64,000 bases of DNA from CAWGQN01 sp963824885. GTDB taxonomy: Bacteria > Actinomycetota > Actinomycetes > Actinomycetales > Microbacteriaceae. Numbering within the stretch: the stretch's first letter is position 1; the number at the start of each line of letters is the position of its first letter. The notes beneath the pieces were generated by a model. That model was not told where the DNA came from and made no database searches. It was given only the letters and a program-made list of their open reading frames with translations. Shown here in pieces: positions 1 to 8,889 of the stretch. Made by a program: the position numbers and the translations under genes. The stretch is from positions 62,001-126,000 of the forward strand of contig CAWGQN010000005.1 of assembly GCA_963824885.1 (NCBI GenBank). Direction: 5' to 3'.

Positions 1-643
1 CTTTGTCATTACGTCGTCGGTTCCCGGTGAGGGCAAGACTATAACGGCATCGAACCTCGGAATTGTGCTTGCAGAGGCGGGTTCGAGCGTTGCGCTTGTC
101 GACGGTGACTTGCGCTTGCCCCGTATTGCCCAAACCATGGGACTCGAAGGAGTTGTCGGCTTGACCGACGTCCTCATCGGTCGCGCCGAATTGCACGACG
201 TTCTCCAACCGTGGGGGCGCGGCAGCCTCTATGTATTGCCGGCCGGACAGGTTCCGCCCAACCCCAGCGAGCTGCTCGGTTCCGGAGCAATGGTCTCGCT
301 GCTCGAATCGCTCTCTCAAACATTCGACTACGTCCTTATCGACGCGCCTCCCCTGCTTCCTGTTACCGACGCGGCCATCTTGAGCAAATTGGCCGGCGGC
401 ACAATCGTTATTTCTGCCACGGGGCGTACGACGCGAAGCCAGTTGCAATCCGCGCTCGGTCGTCTTGAGCACATTGGTGCTCGAGTGGCCGGGATCGTAA
501 TGACCATGCTGCCGTCGAAAGGGCCAGACTCGTTCGGATACGGCAATTACGGGACCTACGGCGGCATCGCCAATTCTGGCACTCCCTCGCTCACGGCGGT
601 CGGCGTGTCCACCTCATCGAATTCACGCAGTCCAATGGGGTAA
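1..643 (+). CDS. Polysaccharide co-polymerase / BY-kinase, C-terminal part (partial)
   Basis: The reading frame is open from base 2, so the N-terminus lies outside the window. The visible part is the cytoplasmic bacterial tyrosine kinase domain that controls chain length and export of capsule or exopolysaccharide. It shows a Walker A loop (SSVPGEGKT, about bases 14-40), a Walker A' motif (VALVDGDLR) and a Walker B motif (YVLIDAPP). The C-terminus is glycine- and tyrosine-rich (GYGNYGTYGG), the usual autophosphorylation cluster of this family. Four bases after its stop comes a low-molecular-weight phosphatase, the standard partner that removes these phosphates. Whether a Wzz-type membrane domain is fused upstream cannot be seen. 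Confidence 0.9.
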   Translation, partial: FVITSSVPGEGKTITASNLGIVLAEAGSSVALVDGDLRLPRIAQTMGLEGVVGLTDVLIGRAELHDVLQPWGRGSLYVLPAGQVPPNPSELLGSGAMVSLLESLSQTFDYVLIDAPPLLPVTDAAILSKLAGGTIVISATGRTTRSQLQSALGRLEHIGARVAGIVMTMLPSKGPDSFGYGNYGTYGGIANSGTPSLTAVGVSTSSNSRSPMG

Positions 644-647
644 GTAC

Positions 648-1289
648 GTGACGGAAGAACGGGGATTGGCGGGAGACTTCTCAATTTTGACCGCGTGTGC
701 AGGAAACATTTGTCGCTCGCCATTTGCCGAGCAATATCTCCGAGTGGAACTCAGAGGAATTCCACAGATCACGGTTTCCAGTGCGGGCGTCTTCGCGGTC
801 GAGGACGCAGTGATGCCCGCGGAAGCCCAAACCTTGGTCCGCACGTACGGATCGGACCCCGGTGACCATCGCGCACGATTGCTTCGTGAGCAGCACATTC
901 TCCAGGCTGACCTCGTGCTCGGGATGGCTCGCGAACATCGGCGAGCAGTTGTCGCGCGAGTCCCTCGTGCAAGTCGGTACTCCTTCACCCTTCGCGAGTT
1001 CGCACGCCTTGCAGAGGGGGTGGGAGGCGAGCAGCTGCGCGAGATCGCTCAATTGCCAACCGACAATCCCGCATCTCGTCTCCGTGCAACGGTCGCGCTT
1101 GTCGCCTCCCGCCGAGGAACAGTGACGATTCCGTTCGACCCATCAGACGACGATGTTATCGACCCCTACTTGCGCGACGAGGCCGTTTTTGCGCTTGCCG
1201 GTCGACAAATGGTGCCCTCGGCAAACGTGATCGTTCGGCTCTTTCTCCGAGCCGTGAGCGCAGTCCCGGCGCAGTGCGGGAGATTCTAA
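648..1289 (+). CDS. Low-molecular-weight protein-tyrosine phosphatase
   Basis: A cytoplasmic phosphatase of 213 residues. The catalytic P-loop CX5R is seen near the N-terminus as ACAGNICRSP, and the C-terminal part has an Asp-Pro motif (VIDPYLRDEA) that fits the general-acid loop of the family. It starts with GTG four bases after the tyrosine-kinase stop and runs 16 bases into the next gene, so it is translated as part of the polysaccharide operon. By family and position it should dephosphorylate the BY-kinase tail and so regulate polymer synthesis. It is longer than the roughly 150 residues of minimal LMW-PTPs, as many actinobacterial members are. Confidence 0.88.
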   Translation: MTEERGLAGDFSILTACAGNICRSPFAEQYLRVELRGIPQITVSSAGVFAVEDAVMPAEAQTLVRTYGSDPGDHRARLLREQHILQADLVLGMAREHRRAVVARVPRASRYSFTLREFARLAEGVGGEQLREIAQLPTDNPASRLRATVALVASRRGTVTIPFDPSDDDVIDPYLRDEAVFALAGRQMVPSANVIVRLFLRAVSAVPAQCGRF

Positions 1290-3087
1290 TGGCGGATTCG
1301 ACGGTTACTCGCGCGCTTCTCACTCCCGCGCGGGCAACGCAAGCGCAAATGATGCTTGACGCCTCGATATGGGTTGCTGCAATCGTCTTTGCCGTGTGCC
1401 TTCGATACGATTTCGAATTGTCGCACATCACGTGGCGATCGGTCGCGCTTGTGTGCGGCGTGACGGTCGCAGTGCACCTCATCGTTGGCTTTGGGACGGG
1501 TCTCTATCGACGCCGCTTCGTCTCGGGAAGTTACGCCGAGATCCGTGCCGTGCTCGTAGTCGTCTTTATCGTCGGCGCGATTGTCGGCCTACCGGTGCTC
1601 GTTATCGGCGTCCACGTTGCGATCGCTCGAAGTACCCTGCTCATTGCGTTTCCCGTGGCGTTCATTCTGATGGGCGCCACACGGTTTGCCGCGCGACTCG
1701 CTGTCGAGAGTCGGCTCAAGCCACGTGACGATGCGCAACGCACACTGATCTTTGGCGGCGGCAGTCTGGCCGATCACTTGGTGCGCAGAATGTTGACTGA
1801 CAGCGCCTCACCCTACGTTCCAGTCGGACTCATTGATGATGATCCGTCCAAACGAAACCTCCGAATCAGTGGCGTGCCAATGCTCGGAGACCGTCGACAA
1901 ATTGGGGTCGCGGCCGCGACGAGCGGGGCTGAAGCCATAATTATCGCCGTCGCGCAGGCCGACGGTCCATTGTTAAGGACATCTCCGACGTGAGCGCCGA
2001 GGCTGGATTGCGCGTCATGGTCCTCCCGTCGCTCGATGAAATTCTCAACGGAAAGTCAACTCTCGGCGATGTGCGCGACATCACGATAGAAGACATTGTC
2101 GGGCGCCACCCGGTCGATACGCGGGTGGAGTCGATTGCCGGTTATCTCGACGGCCGACGAGTGCTGGTTACCGGCGCTGGCGGATCGATTGGCAGCGAGT
2201 TGTGTCGCCAAATCTCCCGGTTTTCCACCGCAGAATTGATCATGTTAGATCGCGACGAGACGGCCCTTCAAGACGTTCAGCTCTCAATTTCTGGGCACGG
2301 CCTTCTCGATTCTCGCGAGGTGGTGCTCGCCGATATTCGTGACTCAGCCGTCCTCGTCGAAATCTTCGAGTCGAGGCGACCAGAGGTTGTCTTCCATGCC
2401 GCGGCGCTCAAACATTTGCCTATGTTGGAGCAATATCCGGACGAGGCCTGGAAAACGAACGTATTGGGCACTCAAAACGTGCTCGATGCCGCCAAGCGAG
2501 TGAGCGTCGATACGTTCGTCAACGTCTCGACAGACAAGGCTGCCACTCCGTCGAGCGTGCTCGGTCATTCCAAGCGTCTCGCCGAAAGACTCACCGCGTG
2601 GGCAGCCCACGAGTTGGATGCCCGCTACCTCTCCGTGCGGTTTGGCAACGTATTCGGTAGTCGCGGATCGGTGGTTCCAGTTTTTACACAGCTCATCGCA
2701 GCGGGCGGACCCGTGACGATCACTCATCCCGACGTCACTCGCTTTTTCATGACAATTTCCGAGGCGTGCCAATTGGTCGTTCAGGCCGGGGGTATTGGTT
2801 CTCCAGGCGAGGTACTAGTTCTCGACATGGGAGAGCCCGTCAAGATTCTCGACATTGCGGAACGCATGATTGCGCTTTCCGGCAAAGACATCGAGATCGT
2901 CTACACGGGCCTGCGCGATGGGGAAAACCTGCATGAAGCGCTCTTCGGTGTGGGCGAGGAGCACGTTCGACCGGTCCACCCGAAGATCTCCCACACGCAC
3001 GTACCGGCGCTCAATCCGCTCGAACTGACCGTTGATTCGGTCTGGTCGACATCCGATTCGGCGAGTGTCCTTGGAGAGCCGCGATGA
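1274..3087 (+). pseudogene. PglF/CapD-type UDP-GlcNAc 4,6-dehydratase, split by a one-base frameshift
   Basis: Two adjoining open frames together make one protein of about 600 residues, the normal size for membrane-bound nucleotide-sugar 4,6-dehydratases (PglF, WbpM, CapD). The first (1274-1993) has hydrophobic N-terminal helices and a Rossmann-like domain with FGGGSLADHLV. The second (to 3087) has the SDR motif TGAGGSIGSE and STDKAATPSSVLGHSKR. In the first frame the text runs LLR then TSPT and stops. Reading the other frame from base 1978 gives DISDVSAEAGLRVMV, the expected continuation. One base is therefore missing around 1976-1978. The enzyme would make the UDP-4-keto sugar used by the aminotransferase downstream. 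It may be a real mutation or an assembly indel. GTG 1990 overlaps the premature TGA, so translational coupling of two pieces is conceivable. Confidence 0.85.
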
Positions 3088-4220
3088 ACGAGCGGATCTA
3101 CTTGTCGACGGCCGATGTGGGCTCTCTCGAAGAGCGCTGTGTTATCAATGCGATGCGCTCGGGGTGGATTGCACCGCTTGGACCAGACGTCGATGCTTTC
3201 GAGCGTGAAATGGCGGCCCGCGCGGGCGTCGAGCACGCGGTGCTGCTCAGTTCGGGGACAGCCGCTTTGCACTGTGTCCTTGTCGCGTGGGGGATTGGAC
3301 CCGGCGACGTCGTTCCGACATCGACAATGACGTTCGTCGCAACCGCGAACGCCATTGCCTATACGGGTGCCGAGCCCTTCTTTGTCGATTGTCTTCGTGC
3401 CACAGGCAACGTTGATCCCGTTTTGATGGAGCAGGCCATCGAGGGCCTTTCGAAGCGGAATGAGCGAATCGGAGCGGTGATCAGCGTCGATTTGTTCGGG
3501 AAGACAGCCGACTACACCGCGATCGAATCGCTCGCAGAACGATTCCGCGTGAGGCTACTCGTTGATGCCGCTGAATCCGTTGGTGCGAGTCACCGGGGGC
3601 GACCAGCGGGGTCGTTCGGAGACGCGGCCATTTTCTCCTTCAATGGAAACAAGATCATGACGACCTCCGGCGGCGGCATGGTGGTGACCGACGATGGCGA
3701 GCTTGCTTCTCGCGTTCGATACCTTGCGTCGCAAGCGCGCCAACCCCAGAACCACTACGAGCACACTGAGGTTGGGTACAACTACCGCTTGAGCAATCTC
3801 CTCGCGGCTCTTGGTCGCGCTCAGCTGACGCGGCTCGACGAAATGATTGGCCGGCGGAGACTCGTGCGAGACACGTATCGGCGGCTCTTCGCGGCCGTCC
3901 CGGGAGTCACGCTGTTTGGCGCCCACGACGACGAGGAAGACAACGTGTGGCTCACCTCGATCGTTGTCGACCCCGAGGTGGCCGGGTGGTCAACGCACGA
4001 TCTCTCTCGCGCTCTGAGCGAGAAAAATATTGAGTCGAGACCGCTCTGGAAGCCGATGCATCTTCAGCCCGTTTTTCGCGGCGCGCGAGCGCTCGTCTCT
4101 GGTGCAGCGCAATCGCTGTTCGAGAACGGCCTTACGCTGCCCAGTGGATCTGCGCTTCACCGCCATCAACTCGACCGGATAGAGAGCGCAATCAGTGCGT
4201 TTGTGGGTGAACACGCGTGA
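3084..4220 (+). CDS. DegT/DnrJ/EryC1 sugar aminotransferase (PglE-like)
   Basis: A PLP-dependent aminotransferase of 378 residues acting on nucleotide-bound 4-keto sugars. Visible landmarks are the PLP-phosphate site SSGTAALH, the region LLVDAAESVGA and the Schiff-base lysine in SFNGNKIMTTSGGG. The start ATG overlaps the preceding stop (ATGA). Placed between the PglF-type dehydratase and the PglC/PglD-like genes, it is most simply read as the enzyme that aminates UDP-4-keto-6-deoxy-GlcNAc in a bacillosamine pathway. Exact substrate is inferred from the neighbourhood, since family members are hard to separate by eye. Confidence 0.9.
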   Translation: MNERIYLSTADVGSLEERCVINAMRSGWIAPLGPDVDAFEREMAARAGVEHAVLLSSGTAALHCVLVAWGIGPGDVVPTSTMTFVATANAIAYTGAEPFFVDCLRATGNVDPVLMEQAIEGLSKRNERIGAVISVDLFGKTADYTAIESLAERFRVRLLVDAAESVGASHRGRPAGSFGDAAIFSFNGNKIMTTSGGGMVVTDDGELASRVRYLASQARQPQNHYEHTEVGYNYRLSNLLAALGRAQLTRLDEMIGRRRLVRDTYRRLFAAVPGVTLFGAHDDEEDNVWLTSIVVDPEVAGWSTHDLSRALSEKNIESRPLWKPMHLQPVFRGARALVSGAAQSLFENGLTLPSGSALHRHQLDRIESAISAFVGEHA

Positions 4221-4843
4221 TTCGTCGAGCCAGTCCCACCTCTTTTGATCGAGTGAAACGGTTCGCCGACACTGTCGTTTCTGCCGTGTCACTCGTTGCG
4301 ACTGCTCCGCTGCAAGCCGGTATCGCGGTCGCTGTCGTACTCACTCTCGGGCGTCCGGTGGTATTCGTTCAAGACCGTGCCGGACTCAATGGTCGCGTCT
4401 TTTCGCTCTATAAGTTTCGAACGATGCGGCAAGCCGACCCCTCGAAAGGACTCATCGCGGATGGTGACCGCTTGACGCCTCTTGGCCGTGCGCTGCGAGC
4501 GACGAGCCTCGATGAACTTCCGACGCTGATCAATGTTCTGCGTGGCGACATGAGCATTGTTGGCCCCCGGCCGCTCTTGACCCACTATCTTGATCGCTAT
4601 TCGGCGCATCAGGCACGTCGCCACGAAGTGCGTCCCGGGATCACCGGACTGGCTCAAGTTCGAGGACGAAACGCTCTGGCCTGGGAAGACCGACTCGCTC
4701 TCGACGTCCACTATGTGGACAACCGAAGTGTTGGTTTGGATATCCGAATCGCGATTGCCACAATCGGGGTTGTCTTCCGAGGCGAAGGCGTCGCCGCCGA
4801 CGGAAAGGCGACGGTTGACGAATTCATGGGAGAACGATCATGA
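4217..4843 (+). CDS. Phosphoglycosyl transferase, PglC/WcaJ family
   Basis: A monotopic membrane enzyme of 208 residues that moves a sugar-1-phosphate from UDP-sugar to undecaprenyl phosphate, the first committed step of glycan assembly. It has one hydrophobic stretch (about residues 15-45) followed by the family motifs YKFRTM, the Asp-Glu dyad in SLDELPTLINVLRGDMSIVG, GPRPLL and RPGITGLAQVRGRN. There is no extra multi-spanning N-terminal domain, so it resembles compact PglC rather than full-length WcaJ. It starts at GTG 4217, overlapping the aminotransferase stop. With PglD- and PglE-like neighbours, the likely donor is UDP-diNAc-bacillosamine or a close relative. Confidence 0.9.
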   Translation: MIRRASPTSFDRVKRFADTVVSAVSLVATAPLQAGIAVAVVLTLGRPVVFVQDRAGLNGRVFSLYKFRTMRQADPSKGLIADGDRLTPLGRALRATSLDELPTLINVLRGDMSIVGPRPLLTHYLDRYSAHQARRHEVRPGITGLAQVRGRNALAWEDRLALDVHYVDNRSVGLDIRIAIATIGVVFRGEGVAADGKATVDEFMGERS

Positions 4844-5484
4844 CCACTCCTCTGGTCATCGTCGGCTCGGGAGGTTTCGGTAGAGAAACCCTCGATGTCG
4901 TTGAGGCACTCAATCGGTCGGCGCCCACCGCGGTGTATGAAATTCTCGGCGTTGTCGATTCGCATCCTGCCCACGACAGCCTCGAGCGCCTTCGTCGGCG
5001 AGGGATTTGCTTCTTGGGTTCGGTGAGCAATTGGCTCGATGGCGCTCGCTCGAGCGACTATCTTCTTGGTGTCGGCAATCCTTTCAACAGAGCGCGGTTG
5101 GATTCGCGATTTCGTGCGGCGGGCATGAGTGCAGCCACGGCCATTCACCCAACGGCGACTGTGGGCTCCGAGGTTCAAGTGAGCGATGGAGTGGTCATAT
5201 GCGCGGGGGCTCAGGTGTCGACGAACGTTGCGTTGGGTCGACACGTACACCTCAATCCCAGCTGCACGGTAGGACACGACACCACGCTGCACAACTTCGT
5301 GTCAATCAATCCGGGAGCGATCATTTCCGGCGACGTACGCGTTGAAGAGGGCGCTCTCATCGGAGCCGGTGCCGTGGTGATTCAAGGACTCACTATCGGT
5401 GAGGGAAGTACGATTGGTGCCGCCGCGTGCGTCGTGCGAAATGTCGATGCCAACACGACTGTTAAGGGTGTGCCGGCGCGATGA
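4840..5484 (+). CDS. Sugar O/N-acetyltransferase, PglD-like
   Basis: 214 residues with the two-part layout of PglD: an N-terminal Rossmann-like nucleotide-sugar binding region beginning with VIVGSGGFGRETLDV, and a C-terminal left-handed beta-helix of hexapeptide repeats (about residues 100-205, for example GAQVSTNVALG and GAIISGDVRVEEGALIGAGAVV). A histidine in the helix (VGHDTT) sits where the catalytic base of PglD is expected. It should N-acetylate the 4-amino sugar made by the upstream aminotransferase. The ATG overlaps the phosphoglycosyl transferase stop (ATGA). Confidence 0.88.
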   Translation: MTTPLVIVGSGGFGRETLDVVEALNRSAPTAVYEILGVVDSHPAHDSLERLRRRGICFLGSVSNWLDGARSSDYLLGVGNPFNRARLDSRFRAAGMSAATAIHPTATVGSEVQVSDGVVICAGAQVSTNVALGRHVHLNPSCTVGHDTTLHNFVSINPGAIISGDVRVEEGALIGAGAVVIQGLTIGEGSTIGAAACVVRNVDANTTVKGVPAR

Positions 5485-6755
5485 GGATCGTTATTGTGTC
5501 GCAGTACTACCATCCGGAAAGCGTTGGACTTCCCGTGACGCTCGCTCGGGGTTTGCGTGAGAGAGGCCATCACGTCGAGGTCGTGACCGGTTACCCGAAT
5601 TACCCATCGGGTCGCATTTTCGCGGGGTACAAGCAGAAGCTGAGGTGCGAAGAGAACCACGAAGGGGTGCGCGTTCGGCGTGTTCCATTGGTAATCGGCC
5701 ACTCAGCAAACCCGTGGGGGCGTGTGGCAAGCTACGTGTCGTTCGCCGTCAGTTCGGCGTTCGTCGGTCACGTGGCGCGCAATGCCGACGCGGTCTATGT
5801 GTATGCCCCGCAAATGACTGCGTCTTTTGGACCGTGGCTGTGGCGACGCCGGTGGGGAACGCCGTTTGTGCTTCACGTTCAAGACGTGTGGCCGGAATCA
5901 ATAACCGGGTCGTCCCTCGTCAATTCGCGCGTCGTGAAGAGCCTGGTTGGTGCGATATTGACGCCGTGGTTGAGTCGTGTCTATGCGGCGGCGAGCGCCG
6001 TCGTGGTGATCGCTCCATCGATGGGCACAATGCTCGAGAATCGGGGGGCGCCTCGAGGCGACACGCACGTTGTCTATAACTGGGCAACAGAAGAACGGTG
6101 TGCTGTGTCGGAGTCCGCCCGGGTCCGGACGGAGTCAACCGGGACGCGAGTGACGTTTGCAGGGAATCTTGGCGTGATGCAAGACCTCGAAACCGTTGTG
6201 CGTGCGGCCGCGCTCGTTTCAGACCTCGACAACTTCGAGATTCGATTTGTGGGTACTGGAATTGCCGAGCCTTCTCTTCGGAAACTTGTCGGTGCCCTTC
6301 ACCTTGACAACGTCGAATTTTGTCCGCGAGTTCCCGTCGAAGAAATGGCGGACGTGTACGCCTCGTCGGACTTCGAATTGGTGTGCCTGAAGGACCTCGA
6401 GATTTTCGACGGCACGATCCCGTCGAAGCTTCAGTCGAGCCTCGTGCACGGTGTCCCTGTCATCACGACTGTGCGAGGCGACACATCGCGCCTCGTGGCC
6501 GACAACAATCTCGGATTCGTGGCGCGACCGGAAGATCCGGTTGACCTCGCGAGAGTGTTTCGGCGTGTGGCCGCGCTCAACGCCGACGAGCGGAGCGCCC
6601 TGGCTCGCCGGACTCGTTCGTTTTATGAACGGCACTTGTCCGAGGATCGAGCAATTTCTCGCATCGAGAGTGTCCTCGAGCACGCCTCGAGTGTCGTAAG
6701 AAACGCCAGAAACGCCAGAAACGCAAGCAACGCAAGAAAGCTGACTGCCTCATGA
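5481..6755 (+). CDS. Glycosyltransferase family 4, WbuB-like (probable L-FucNAc transferase)
   Basis: A GT-B fold glycosyltransferase of 424 residues. The N-terminal acceptor domain begins IVIVSQYYHPESVGLP and contains HVQDVWPES, both typical of the WbuB/CapM subgroup that adds N-acetyl-L-fucosamine. The C-terminal donor domain has FAGNLGVMQDLE and IVCLKD-like segments. It lies directly before the capE-capF-capG-like genes that make UDP-L-FucNAc, so that sugar is the likely donor. The last 20 residues are low-complexity (RNARNARNASNARK), encoded by a 9-base tandem repeat. Starts and ends overlap neighbours by four bases. Confidence 0.86.
   Translation: MRIVIVSQYYHPESVGLPVTLARGLRERGHHVEVVTGYPNYPSGRIFAGYKQKLRCEENHEGVRVRRVPLVIGHSANPWGRVASYVSFAVSSAFVGHVARNADAVYVYAPQMTASFGPWLWRRRWGTPFVLHVQDVWPESITGSSLVNSRVVKSLVGAILTPWLSRVYAAASAVVVIAPSMGTMLENRGAPRGDTHVVYNWATEERCAVSESARVRTESTGTRVTFAGNLGVMQDLETVVRAAALVSDLDNFEIRFVGTGIAEPSLRKLVGALHLDNVEFCPRVPVEEMADVYASSDFELVCLKDLEIFDGTIPSKLQSSLVHGVPVITTVRGDTSRLVADNNLGFVARPEDPVDLARVFRRVAALNADERSALARRTRSFYERHLSEDRAISRIESVLEHASSVVRNARNARNASNARKLTAS
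6701..6736 (+). repeat. Four tandem 9-base repeats inside the glycosyltransferase 3' end
   Basis: Consecutive units aaacgccag, aaacgccag, aaacgcaag and caacgcaag encode RNARNASNA-type text at the extreme C-terminus of the WbuB-like protein. Unit length is a multiple of three, so copy-number change would lengthen or shorten the tail without shifting the frame. Confidence 0.85.
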
Positions 6756-7798
6756 GCACATACGAAGGAAAAGTCGTCTTGATAACGGGCGGTGCGGGGT
6801 CTTTTGGCCACACCGTCACACGAAAACTACTCTCTCGGGACGTATCCGAGATTCGGATATTTAGCCGTGACGAGGCGAAACACGACCAGATGCGACACGA
6901 ATTGGATGACCCTCGACTACGGTTCTACGTGGGCGATGTGCGTGATTTCGCGAGCGTTCAACGCGCGCTGCGCGAAGTCGACTACGTATTCCACGCCGCG
7001 GCACTCAAACAGGTTCCGTCGTGCGAATTCTTTCCGATCGAGGCGGTCAGAACAAACGTGTTGGGGAGCGAGAATGTCGTGCGGGCGAGCGAAGAAGCGG
7101 GGGTATCGTCTCTCGTCTGCTTGAGCACGGATAAAGCTGTTTACCCGGTTAACGCCATGGGAATGACCAAGGCGTTAATGGAAAAGGTTGCGCAAGCACA
7201 CGGCCTCAACAATCCGCGCGCGGCCACCACTGTGTCGTGCGTGAGATACGGGAACGTCATGTACTCACGCGGTTCAGTTATCCCGCTATTTGTCGACCAG
7301 CTCAAAACCGGTGGAAGCCTGACAATAACAAATCCTGCGATGACGCGATTCATGATGTCACTTGAGAACTCGGTCGATCTCGTGGAGCACGCATTTCGAC
7401 ACGCACGCCAGGGCGACCTTTTCATTCGCAAAGCTCGCGCGTGCACGATTGGCGATTTGGCTCGCGCCCTCTCGAACCTCTTCGGGGTCAATCGTGAGCC
7501 GATCATCATTGGAACTCGTCACGCCGAGAAACTCTCCGAAGCTTTGGCGAGCCGAGAAGAACTCTCGCGAGCGGAAGACATGGGCGATTATTTTCGGATT
7601 GCCGCCGATAAGCGAGATTTGAACTATGGCATTTTCTTCGAAGAGGGAAATGTCGCACAGACGGGGTACGTCGACTACGACTCGCACACCGTGAAGAGGA
7701 TGACCGTGGACGAGGTTGAGAGACTCTTGTTGGCGATTCCTGAATTGCAGCGTGAGCTCGAGGCGGCCCGACGTCCCGTTGAGAGGATCTTCACGTGA
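6752..7798 (+). CDS. capE: UDP-GlcNAc 4,6-dehydratase / 5-epimerase, CapE/FnlA type
   Basis: A soluble SDR enzyme of 348 residues performing the first step from UDP-GlcNAc to UDP-L-FucNAc. Visible are the NAD-binding motif ITGGAGSFGH and the altered active site STDKAVYPVNAMGMTKALME, in which Met replaces the usual Tyr, as in the CapE/FnlA/FlaA1 group. The C-terminal region (KLSEALASREELSRAEDMGDY) also matches the CapE type. Its start overlaps the preceding stop (ATGA), and capF- and capG-like genes follow with equal overlaps. Confidence 0.92.
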   Translation: MSTYEGKVVLITGGAGSFGHTVTRKLLSRDVSEIRIFSRDEAKHDQMRHELDDPRLRFYVGDVRDFASVQRALREVDYVFHAAALKQVPSCEFFPIEAVRTNVLGSENVVRASEEAGVSSLVCLSTDKAVYPVNAMGMTKALMEKVAQAHGLNNPRAATTVSCVRYGNVMYSRGSVIPLFVDQLKTGGSLTITNPAMTRFMMSLENSVDLVEHAFRHARQGDLFIRKARACTIGDLARALSNLFGVNREPIIIGTRHAEKLSEALASREELSRAEDMGDYFRIAADKRDLNYGIFFEEGNVAQTGYVDYDSHTVKRMTVDEVERLLLAIPELQRELEAARRPVERIFT

Positions 7799-8889
7799 CT
7801 ATTGCACTCACTGGTGGGGGCGGCTTTCTCGGTTGGCACGTCCGAGTGCTTCTCCACGCGATTGGCGAACGCCACATACGGCCAATTCCGGTTGGCGACG
7901 GGTTCGATGTCGACCAGGCCGCTGAGGCCCTCACCGGCGCCGACAGAGCTATTCATCTAGCCGGTGTCAATCGAGGGAATGACGACGATGTCTACAACGG
8001 AAACGTTCTTATGGCGGAGCAATTGGCCCAGTCGCTCGACCGATCCGCTGCACCGCCACCCGTCGTTGCGTTCGCCAATTCATCGCACGTCGGCACAATG
8101 ACGCCGTATGCGAATGCGAAACAGCGAGCGGCGGATACCCTAGAGCGAGCGAGCGAGCGGAATGATTCACAGTTTGTCAATGCCGTCCTCCCCAATCTCT
8201 TCGGTGAACACGGGCGTCCGTTTTACAATGCTGTCACGGCGACATTCTGTCATTCTTTGGCGAAGGGCGAGCAGCCCACAATCGACTGCGACAACGAATT
8301 GACCCTCATGCACGCCCAAAATGCTGCCGAGCTCGTGACGGGTATTCTCCCGATTGACGATCAGCCGAGCACTGAGAACCGGCGGACGGTGTCGCATCTT
8401 CTCGCAACCCTGACGAATTTTGCCGCCGTGTATGCAAACGGAGACATTCCCGAGCTTGGGTCGGCGTTTGACCGCGACCTTTTCAATACCTATCGGTCTT
8501 ATGCCTTTGGTGAGAAACCAACTCACGCGCTTGCGCCTCAGGCCGACTCGCGAGGTGCATTCACAGAGGTGATCCGTTCGCGCGCGAAATCCGGTCAATT
8601 TTCTTTTTCGAGAACGGTTCCGGGAATGACGCGCGGGCAACACTATCACCGAAGAAAAATTGAACGCTTTGCTGTCATGTCTGGGGAAGCGACGATCTCG
8701 CTGCGAAGGATGCTAACGAAAGACAGCGTAACGCTCCGACTTTCCGGCGAAATCCCCACCGCAGTAGACATGCCGACACTGTGGGCACACAACATCGCGA
8801 ACGTCGGAAAAGAATCGTTAATGACGCTCTTTTGGTCCGACGAAATTTTTGACGCATCGTCTCCGGATACGATCCCGGAGTCGGTGTGA
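7795..8889 (+). CDS. capF: Bifunctional 3-epimerase/4-reductase CapF (WbjC, FnlB)
   Basis: A two-domain enzyme of 364 residues. The N-terminal SDR part starts TIALTGGGGFLGWH. The C-terminal third is a cupin with RGQHYHRRKIERFAVMSGEA, whose histidines suit the metal site of CapF. It converts the CapE product to UDP-2-acetamido-2,6-dideoxy-L-talose, which CapG then epimerises. It starts at GTG 7795, overlapping capE. Length and domain order match characterised CapF proteins. Confidence 0.9.
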   Translation: MTIALTGGGGFLGWHVRVLLHAIGERHIRPIPVGDGFDVDQAAEALTGADRAIHLAGVNRGNDDDVYNGNVLMAEQLAQSLDRSAAPPPVVAFANSSHVGTMTPYANAKQRAADTLERASERNDSQFVNAVLPNLFGEHGRPFYNAVTATFCHSLAKGEQPTIDCDNELTLMHAQNAAELVTGILPIDDQPSTENRRTVSHLLATLTNFAAVYANGDIPELGSAFDRDLFNTYRSYAFGEKPTHALAPQADSRGAFTEVIRSRAKSGQFSFSRTVPGMTRGQHYHRRKIERFAVMSGEATISLRRMLTKDSVTLRLSGEIPTAVDMPTLWAHNIANVGKESLMTLFWSDEIFDASSPDTIPESV

